From: Petunia secreta
Lineage: Eukaryota > Streptophyta > Magnoliopsida > Solanales > Solanaceae
Direction of reading: 5' to 3'
DNA: 64,000 nucleotides
Assembly: GCA_029990175.1 (NCBI GenBank)
Contig: JARKIP010000023.1
Location: 22,587,501 to 22,651,500, forward strand
Made by a program: the position numbers and the translations under genes. The notes below the pieces were generated by a model that was given only the letters and a program-made list of their open reading frames with translations, did not search any database and was not told the DNA's origin. Position 1 is the stretch's first letter, and each line of letters begins with the position of its first letter. Of the stretch, positions 56,482 to 64,000 are shown piece by piece.

Positions 56482-58198
56482 TGCGTGGGAAAAAATACGC
56501 CACCTATGATTACGGAGATACCAGTTGGTGAGACTAGACTTAGCTTCCAAGTCACCGGGTGTAGAGGATACACACCTGCTCCTTAAGTCACGGTCGATCA
56601 GCCGGTGCAGGCATAGGATACGAGGTATACATCTCACTGTAAGTACGCACAAAAACATATTGATGAATGTCCGATTTTGATTAATATCAAAGGACCATAG
56701 TCTACAACATACATGTGAGTTCTTTTGAATACAATGTTGTTCATAACATATATTCTTGAGAAACTAAAAGATCTCGGGGGACTATGTCCGAACAGTCTTC
56801 TGGACTTCGTTTAGATGAGGTATTTCATCTAGAATTGAAACTCCTTACTAGCAGGTGTGTCAGTGCATTCCATCGGTGTGCAAAAGGGAACATTACCAAC
56901 ATAACAGCCCGAGCAACAACATCAGCATGTCGCTAACATACGGGCGCTGCAAATCAACAAAATGGAGGAATCCCTCAGTAGAACAGGGCAGGAGCATGAA
57001 CACATCCTTGAAGTTTCAGTTTGTATCAAATGGAGAGAAAGCTATATTCAACAACCAGCTACCGTGGGAGTGTCAGATCATCCTTCCTCTCCTAACAATT
57101 GGAAGCTGATGTAACCACAAAACTGAGACAAGGGTAGAGGTACACGACCGCCCTGAGAATGCAAGGGCTTTGGAAAAAGGTTGAAGATTGACCACTTGAA
57201 ATAGAGGGAGAAGTCGTTAAACCTTATTACATCAACACATCCCCAAGAGAACTAGAGAGTGGGCAAATGTAGAGGCATTACAAGACCTTCGTATGATAAG
57301 AGAAATATCACAATAACCACTACATTAGAAAATGAGTGCACTGTAATCAGTGCACATGCCACAAAGAAGACATCCCAAAGAATATCATTGGGATCTCGAT
57401 CAAGTTACATGACTTGGGGGAATCCGCCCATCTCAGCCTGAATGGAAGGGCAGAAAAAAAAAAGACAATGAGTGCTTCTTTACTTTTAGAATTCTCATAC
57501 ACCATCCACTATGCGTAAAGAAGATGTTTTAAGAATCTGGAGCCAGGATCAAAACTAAATATTTAGAAGCAAAAGTTGGATTATTTTCTTACAAAGGGAA
57601 GTTTTTGAAGGAGAAAATGTGTCTTTGGGAAAGCTTGTGATCAACATCTGCCAAGAAGCCCTTTTTATAGGCGGTAAAAGATAAGGATGGAGCACGAAGA
57701 GGTCAAAAGTAATTATGACCAGGGATACAAAATGATTTGGCATAGAAAAAGCAGTTACGGGAAAGGTGCAAAAAATCAAAGAAAGCCAATCAGAGGAGAC
57801 GCGTGGAACTCTAGAAGCAACCAAGCATCTGTTTCGATCAAAGAGACTGCAAGTTTCAAGGAGTTAGTGAGGCATCCTTTCACATATCTCTTTTGCGTAC
57901 CTCTTTCACTTCCTGACCGCTTACATTAGCATTCAGCAAGTGGGGGCACTGACTATGTCGATTAAAATACGCCACCTATGACTACAGGGATACGAGTCTA
58001 GCAGGCAAAGACAAGACTTACTCTACAAGTTACCATGCGTTGAGGATATACGCCTGCTGCACGGGCCTTGGGATGTAAGGCATACATACTGCCACCTTAA
58101 GGTTCACATTCTCCTAGTTAAGGTTAACTAGTATCATCGCCTTCAGTAAACAGCCCCACGGTCTATACTCATTGTATTTTATCATAATTAGGACTAAG
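56482..58198 (+). mobile_element. T7: truncated LTR, 3' region and second truncated LTR
   Basis: An LTR start at 56482-56640 (159 bp) directly joined to Tat 3' internal sequence (56641-57953, antisense TATA at 57662-57669), then the LTR start at 57954-58198 (245 bp). Each LTR is cut in the middle. The 3' region has the usual conserved words (AGTGCACATGCCACAAAGAAGAC) but no open gene. Confidence 0.7.
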
Positions 58199-58219
58199 CA
58201 AGTGGGGGGGAGGATAGAC

Positions 58220-58693
58220 TGTGTGGGTAAAAATGCACCACCTATGATTATGGAGATACTAGTCCAACTAGCGAAGACTAGACGTAGTCTACAAGTCACC
58301 GGGCCCAGAGGATACACGCTTGCTCCACAAGCCATGGCCTCTCAGCAGGCACGGACCCTGGAACGTAAGGCATACTCCCGCTGCCTTAGGGTTTACGGTC
58401 TCCTAGCTGCGGTTAGCATACACCAACCCGTTGAGTAAACAGGCCCATGACCTTACTAATCTTTGTATTTTACCATATTTAGGACTGGGTAAACTTATAG
58501 CTATTTATACCCTTCCTTCTGTTGGATTGTACATCAAGCGATTCATACAAAATCAGACTATTCTCAAGGAATATAACTTTATTTCTTTGCTTATCTCTAT
58601 GTTTATTATTTTTCCTCCGTATTTACTATATTGCTTGTGACACTATTATAAATTCTATATGTTCAACCTTTAAGCAAATTTTAGGCATAAACA
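58220..58693 (+). repeat. T8 5' LTR
   Basis: 474 bp, TGTGTGGG...AAACA. It is preceded by AGCAAGTGGGGGGGAGGATAG, a polypurine tract of another copy. Confidence 0.88.
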
Positions 58694-58754
58694 GATTTGT
58701 GCCCATCGTAGGGATAAAAAAAATTATAGGTTCTTACGAAGGAAAAGCATCACC

Positions 58755-59800
58755 ATGTCGAACGACAATAACGATGTTGGAAAGAAAACTGCTGACACGG
58801 TTGATGTGGTTGATAGTCACAACTTAGGCGAAGCGAGCAGAGTAAACCTCGGCCAACCTGGACGAAAGCATGGCTAAGAAACTATGAGCGATCTTCGCAG
58901 GTTCGTTCCAGACTCCAACGTCTCCACGAGGACCTACTCCCATTACTGATTCACCAGCCTCCGTTCCCAAACAAGGATTGATATGGAGACCGCTCCAGTA
59001 AGCTCTACATTGGCCAGTAATTAAAGTATTTAAGGAACACCTGTCATTCAAGACATCCTGAAAAAGCTGAAAGTCATCTACGATCGGATTGGTAATGTAC
59101 CGGGTGCTCCACCCCCAATTACCACCGTAGATGAGCAAAAGTTCTTCAAGCATGCATACAAAGCGAGCGCTGCACCAGTCTACGTACCTAAATGCTTTCG
59201 CCTATCCGATAACCTTAAGTACGATGGAGCCACTTACCTAGATGAGCACATCGCTGCCTATTACACGACCATAAAAAGTAATAAGATAACATAAGAAGAA
59301 AATCAATCTGATCTAGTGAAGAGTTTCGACTCAACCCTGACCGAAAGTGCCCTCACATGGTAAACCCAGCTACCATTGGGGTCGATTGAATCATTCACTC
59401 AGATGCAGGATCTCTTCAGGAAAGCACAGTTTGAAGCCCGAAAATGAGAGAACGCATGGAGGATATCTTCGAAATCCGTCTGCATGATAGTGAAATGCTG
59501 AAAGATTACTTGGAAAAGTTTCAGAGGGAACGCAAAGAGCTTCCTCCAGTTCCCAACAGTATTGCAGTGGTAGCCTTCGATAAGAGCCTGAACTCCTTGG
59601 GTTCGTTAGCTATTCGAGAGTTGCAATGAATTCTTACTCAACCCCCGGTAACAATGTGGGATGCCCTTCATCGGTAGTACAACAAAAATCTGCGCCTCGA
59701 AAATGTACCATCTATAGATTCCTGCAACAAAACGCTGAGAAAGCGAGAATGTAGCCCTATTATGGAATCAGAAGGTAGCGGAAGAAGAATAAAAGGAAGA
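58755..59800 (+). pseudogene. T8 gag
   Basis: ATG at 58755 (MSNDNNDVGKK). Stops follow in the spacer (58876 and later). The gag domain at 59040-59330 has VTTVDEQ-like ITTVDEQKFFKHAYKASAAPVYVPKCFRL and KYDGATYLDEHIAAYYTT. Then stops (TW then stop, where other copies have WYTQLP) and a frameshift near 59440. The 59444-59629 frame holds ERMEDIFEIRLHDSEMLKDYLEKFQRERKELPPVPN. The zinc knuckle and most of the protease are deleted: by 59880 the sequence is already at the protease C-terminal tail (REVRGEQSLLTES). Confidence 0.8.
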
Positions 59801-59999
59801 ATTATGTATCAAACAGATCACAGGAAGATATAGAAAAGAAAAACATTCCTAGAGAAGTTTCTCCCGACCCCAATCTAAATAAGAGAAGTACGAGGTGAGC
59901 AGTCCTTACTGACAGAAAGTTGTGCACCCAATGCGGATACTGGTGCAAGTCTAAAGGTAGAAGTAAACGTGATCGGAAGTTAGGCGAAATGGGATACAT

Positions 60000-60600
60000 C
60001 AATTGAGCGAAGAGTAAGAACTGAAATAGCAGTCCTTAGAGAGAGAATCTCCGCGATGAGTGATCTGATCCCCTAATCTGCATATCTGTGGTGCTAACTT
60101 TTTAAAGTACTGGTGAAGCATGAAGACCCTGAATGGCCAATGCTCTGCTGTCGAGCGCCAACATGGATGAAGAGCAACCTCAGAGGACCCCCGACAGTGA
60201 CCAAGCCCGTTCAGGGGGAGCACCTCTTGCTCTACGTCAAGGTTTCAGAGGTGGCATCAAATGTGGTCCTTACACGAGAGGAAAGCAGAGTACAGCTCAT
60301 CGTACGATATGCCAGTAAGTCAGTCGTGGGTGTATAAGCACATCTTCTGCCTTGAAAATAGTTAATATCAGCGGTGGTTATGGCCACACGAGAGGTATAG
60401 TTGTATTTTTTGAATTATGCGGTTATTGTGGTCTCCTCTATTCTGCTATGGATCATTCTGTCTAAGCCCGGACTCTAAAGGTAGCTGACAGAATTGGCCA
60501 TTAAATTGGAAGAATATGACATAATTTATCAGCCGCGCATAGCCATCAAATCTCAGGCTCTAACAGACTTCGCTAAAGATTTTAGCATATAACTGATATC
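60000..60600 (+). pseudogene. T8 linker and first RNase H
   Basis: The linker SIERRVRTEIAVLRERISAMSDLIP matches T1 and T3. RNase H: PPTVTKPVQGEHLLLYVKVSEVASNVVLTREESRVQLIVRYASKS, then after stops VVMATREV, and EYDIIYQPRIAIKSQALTDFAKD (60515-60580). RT is absent as in T1 and T3. Confidence 0.7.
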
Positions 60601-61010
60601 GGAAGCTGAGAGGATGATAAAGACCATAGAAGGATTCAGTCTCAGAGAATGTATAATCCACATGGATGTAGCATCACTTAACAGAGGAGGCAACCTCGAC
60701 CTAATCATCAACCGGGCAGATTTTTTGCAAGGCTGCAAGATGCTCGTTATCTAGCACAACGAGGCAGAATATAAAGCTGTAATTCAAGCCCTAGACTTAG
60801 CTTACATATTGTTGAACAGGAGATTATTCTCTACAACGACTCTCAGTTGGTGGTTACTCAGATAAACAGAGTCGTCAGTTAAAGACATCTGTGCACCGAA
60901 ACGCTTAGCCAAAGTAGAGGCCCTTCTGAAAAAATTTCAACAATGGAAGTTTATTCATAGAAAGGAGGATATAGGGGCTAATGTGCTATCTAGTTCAGTG
61001 GCCGATGTAG
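60601..61010 (+). pseudogene. T8 archaeal-type RNase H remnant
   Basis: CIIHMDVASLNRGGNLDL (60652-60705, Asp kept), NEAEYKAVIQALDLAYIL, then LSWWLLR- and LAKVEALLKKFQQWKFIHRKED. Frame changes follow near 60750 and 60820. It matches the same domain of T1 (5299) and T3 (44680). Confidence 0.65.
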
Positions 61011-61405
61011 ATACAAGTTCAGGAAGCTCAAAGAAGGTGATTGAGCTAACTCACCTGGACCTGATGAACCTTGAAGTTCTCACCACAAGACTCGTCTTGA
61101 ATTGGCTTCATGAACTAATTGAATACTTGGAAAAGGGAATGCTCCCTGAAGACAAAGAAGAAAGCAGAAAACTGCGAAGGGAGGCATAACAATACTGCCT
61201 GATCAATGGAGAGCTATATCACTGGATTGTTAGCAGCCCATAGGCCATGCATCTGGGTCCAATACCAGCCAACAAAGGATATCCGGAGAGCACTTTAAAG
61301 CCTCTCAGAAACCAACCCTTCGCCAAGCACGGGGCAACACTGCCGGGAAGATATTGCCTTAAAGAGCGCAGAAGAGACATCTATCACTTGGCTTAGGAAG
61401 TATTG
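61011..61405 (+). pseudogene. T8 integrase stub
   Basis: ELTHLDLMNLEVLTTRL then LIEYLEKGMLPEDKEESRKLRREA and QYCLINGELYHWIVSSP (61040-61245), followed near 61330-61405 by the pol C-terminus (HLA then stop, EVL). The central zinc and catalytic domains are missing, apparently at the same junction as in T3. Confidence 0.65.
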
Positions 61406-62487
61406 ATAAACCCACGTTTCCATTAATATCAAAGGTATGTAGGCTACAACATATAATCAAGTTCTTTCGAATACAATAGTTCATTACAAGTGTTCTTAAG
61501 GAATTGAATTGTCTCAAGGGATCGAGAATAAAAAGCTTTTTTGAAATTCTGCATGGTCCAAACACCTTAGCCAAAATTAAAGCTCCTACCAGAAGATATG
61601 TCGGCTCGAGCATTCTTTTTAGAACGCAGCCACTGATACCACTAATGCTCGTGCATGAATTAACGCATTCCATCCTAAGCAAAGAACTTTAGAAGCATCT
61701 CAGCACAGACAATCCCTTATCTCATCATGATGAAGGACCTCGAAGATTCACTTCAACCACTACTGGTCAAACGGGAGTGCAAAACCCCAGCGATCTTCGA
61801 GCACAATTAGGAACTCATTGAATTGGAGAGGGTTAGAGCTGGGAACCTATACAGAAACCGTTGCGTTAGAAAATGTGCGCTCCGTAATCAGTGCACATTT
61901 CATAAAGAAGACATTCGGGATGATGTCATTAGGATCCCTATCAACTTTATGACTCGGGGGACTCTGTTCATTTCTTTATGGATGGAGAAGCGAAGGAAGA
62001 AGATGAAGGGTGCCTCGTTATTTTCAGTTTTCTCAAACATCATCCATTCCGAATGAAGAAGTTGTTCCGCGAATATCAAATCAGGGTCAACAGAAAACAT
62101 TTTTCAGAAGAAGTGGAGTTGTTCTCTCATAAAGAAATTTCAAGGAAGATAAGGTGTTTTCTGAAAAACTTTGTGATTTACATCTATTGTGAAGCCCTTT
62201 TATAGGCGGATTGAGATAAACATGGAGCCGAAAATGGTCAATATAATTATGGCATGGAGATACGAAATGATTCGGCACAGTAAAAGGTGATTATGGGAAA
62301 TGTACATGGAATCGATGGAAGCCAATCAGATGAAGACACATGGTATTATAGAAGATATTAAGCGTCTGTCTCGGTCAAAGAGACTGCGAGTTTTTAGGAG
62401 CCAGTAAGATATCCTTATACATCTCTTTTGCATACCTCTTGCACTTCCTGAGCGCTTATGTCAGCACTAAGCAAGTGGGGGAGCAAC
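61406..62487 (+). other. T8 3' internal region
   Basis: Non-coding on the plus strand. It has the GGTCAAACGGGAG and GAGCTGGGAACCTA words shared with T1. The antisense frame (62100-61900) lies behind a minus-strand TATA at 62198-62204. It ends with the tract GCAAGTGGGGGAGCAAC. Confidence 0.6.
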
Positions 62488-62959
62488 AGTGTAGGTAAAA
62501 ATACACCACCTATAATTACGGGGATACGAGTTCAACTAGCGAAGATTAAACTTAGCCTACAAGTCACCGGGTGCAGAGGATACACACCTTCTGCCCTAGC
62601 CACAGCCTCTCAGCAGGCACGGGCCCTGGAATGTAAGTCATACGTCCCGCCGCCTTAGGGTTTACGGTCTCCTAGCTAGGGTTAGTATATACCACTACCT
62701 TGAGTAAACAAGCTGACGGCCTTATTAGTCTTTGTATTTTACTATAATTAGGTCTGGGTAAACTTGTAGCTATATATAATTTCATTCCATTATAATGTAT
62801 ATCAAGACATTCACACAGAATTTGACTATTCTCAAGGAATACTGCTATTTATTTCTTTGCTTATCTCTCTATTTATTACTTTTCCTCCGTATTTACTATA
62901 TTGATTTTGACCCTTTTACAAATTCTATTTAACCTTTAAGTAAATTTTAGGCATAAGCA
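62488..62959 (+). repeat. T8 3' LTR
   Basis: 472 bp. The first bases are mutated (AGTGTAGG for TGTGTGGG); the end is GCATAAGCA. It is followed directly by RT coding sequence. Confidence 0.85.
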
Positions 62960-63575
62960 TATGGATATGCTAGGAATTCCTACCCAAGTGATCACGCATA
63001 AGCTTAACATGCACCCGACCTTCAAAATGGTCAAACTAAATAAATGACTGACCAATTGCGAAAAGAATCATGTAGACTCGAAGTAGTTGTTCTAAAGAAG
63101 AACAAAAAATCGAGAATGTGCATAGACTTCATTAACCTAAACAAGGTATGTCCGTAGGATCCCTTCCTCCCGCCAAACATCGATCAGCTCATACACTCTA
63201 CGGCAATGCACAAGATGCTTAATTTTTTGGACGCCTATTCGGGGTACAATCAGATCCTTACATACCCCGACAATCAAGAGAAGACATCGTTCATCACTGT
63301 TCGGGGGACTTTACTACCGAGTAATGTCGTTCAAGCTGAAGAATGTCGGGGCCACCTATCACTGGTTGGTCAGTTTGATGTTCAAGGATCAGATCTGAAA
63401 AAATAAAAGTATATATCGATGACATACTGGTAAAGTCAGAGTCTGCAAGGGGCCATATCAAGAACTAGAAATAGAATTGATATACTGGACAAGTTCGGCA
63501 TGAAATTTAACCCCGAAAATTACTCTTTCGGAATATTGTTTGGATGTTTCTATGCTTCATCGTTTCGAAACAAGG
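62960..63575 (+). pseudogene. Tat reverse transcriptase fragment
   Basis: The only Tat RT in the window. It begins MDMLGIPTQVITHKLNMHPTFK, then RMCIDFINLNKV (stop) DPFLPPNIDQLI, FLDAYSGYNQI (about 63220), QEKTSFITVRGT and the active site YIDDIL at 63412-63429, then KFGMKFNPENYSFG. Several stops and frameshifts. It lies directly against the T8 3' LTR without gag or a primer site, and ends in AT-rich DNA. It shows that an RT-bearing relative of the family existed. Confidence 0.8.
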
Positions 63576-64000
63576 ATCGAAGCTAACCTTGTGAAGATAA
63601 ATGCAATTGAGGGGATAATTTTTTGGTTGTATAACAAAATTTAATTTTTACATACACATTTTTATGACCAATAAAATGAAAATAATTTAATAAAATAAAA
63701 TATAAGTTAGAAGTACAAGACGTTAGTTGATAAGCTTGGATATCACAAATATACAAATGATCTATTATTAAATATTTTTTGGCATCATTTTTATTCCAAA
63801 ATAAATAGATTCATCAATTTATTATATAGTTACTATTTGTTAATCTTCTATGAAAAATCTAACTTTTATATTTTTTAACTCATATTTCTCATCAATTTTT
63901 TTTATAATATACTTTTCATGATAATTTTATCAGACTATTATGAATTTTGTTACAACTAATTAAGTGTGACTAAAAATATTTTTACTGCATGTGCATGATA
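63576..64000. other. AT-rich right flank
   Basis: No gene or repeat family is recognised. The base composition changes sharply at about 63600, so this is probably the sequence outside the Tat pieces. Confidence 0.5.

Larger units (their letters stand above)
58220..62959 (+). mobile_element. T8: Tat-lineage element lacking RT
   Basis: 5' LTR 58220-58693, damaged primer site at 58698-58714, gag, RNase H, archaeal-type RNase H, integrase stub, 3' region, 3' LTR 62488-62959. There is no target duplication: both outer flanks are other Tat pieces (a polypurine tract at 58199-58219 on the left, RT coding sequence on the right). Confidence 0.8.

Overview
This window looks like nuclear DNA of a flowering plant, probably gene-poor heterochromatin. 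I find no intact host gene, no rRNA or tRNA gene and no organellar DNA. Between AT-rich flanks (1-2002 and about 63576-64000) almost everything is nested Ty3/gypsy LTR retrotransposons of the Tat and Athila lineages, plus one very small LTR element (TRIM) and some tandem repeats. I use my own labels: T1-T8 for Tat-type pieces, AthB/AthC/AthD for Athila-type pieces.

Layout. T1 (+) starts at 2003. Its 3' internal part is split by AthB (-, 6933-40151). AthB is split twice: by T2 (+, 16579-23647, target duplication TTTGC) in its protease region, and by AthC (-, 24831-37188, target duplication GTTGT) in its gag. T1 resumes at 40152 and its 3' LTR (41197-41559) is cut by T3 (+, from 41560). T3's gag holds a TRIM (42543-42903). 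From 45653 come minus-strand Tat pieces (T4, T5), a poorly identified block (46038-50095) with 29-bp minisatellite and other tandem repeats, an Athila fragment (AthD, about 52771-54289), and then plus-strand Tat fragments T6, T7 and T8 that meet at abrupt LTR/internal junctions. A lone reverse-transcriptase fragment (62960-63575) follows T8.

How the parts work. Athila elements here read gag-protease-RT-RNase H-integrase, then a third ORF with its own leader, and use an Asp-tRNA primer site. The Tat family uses a Lys-tRNA primer site and carries gag, protease, two RNase H domains and integrase remnants. T1, T3 and T8 all lack RT between protease and RNase H and nearly all of integrase, so they look like a deletion-derived non-autonomous subfamily. 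All coding regions carry stops or frameshifts.

The most interesting feature is an antisense gene in T2 (20302-22794, minus strand, inside a plus-strand element). Five exons can be placed so that the reading frame is kept over 736 codons without a frameshift. It has its own TATA box, and a second diverged copy in T5 (51119-52398) supports three of the four introns, with exon 2 being 138 nt in both. Other Tat copies have a different antisense reading frame behind a TATA box at a similar place.
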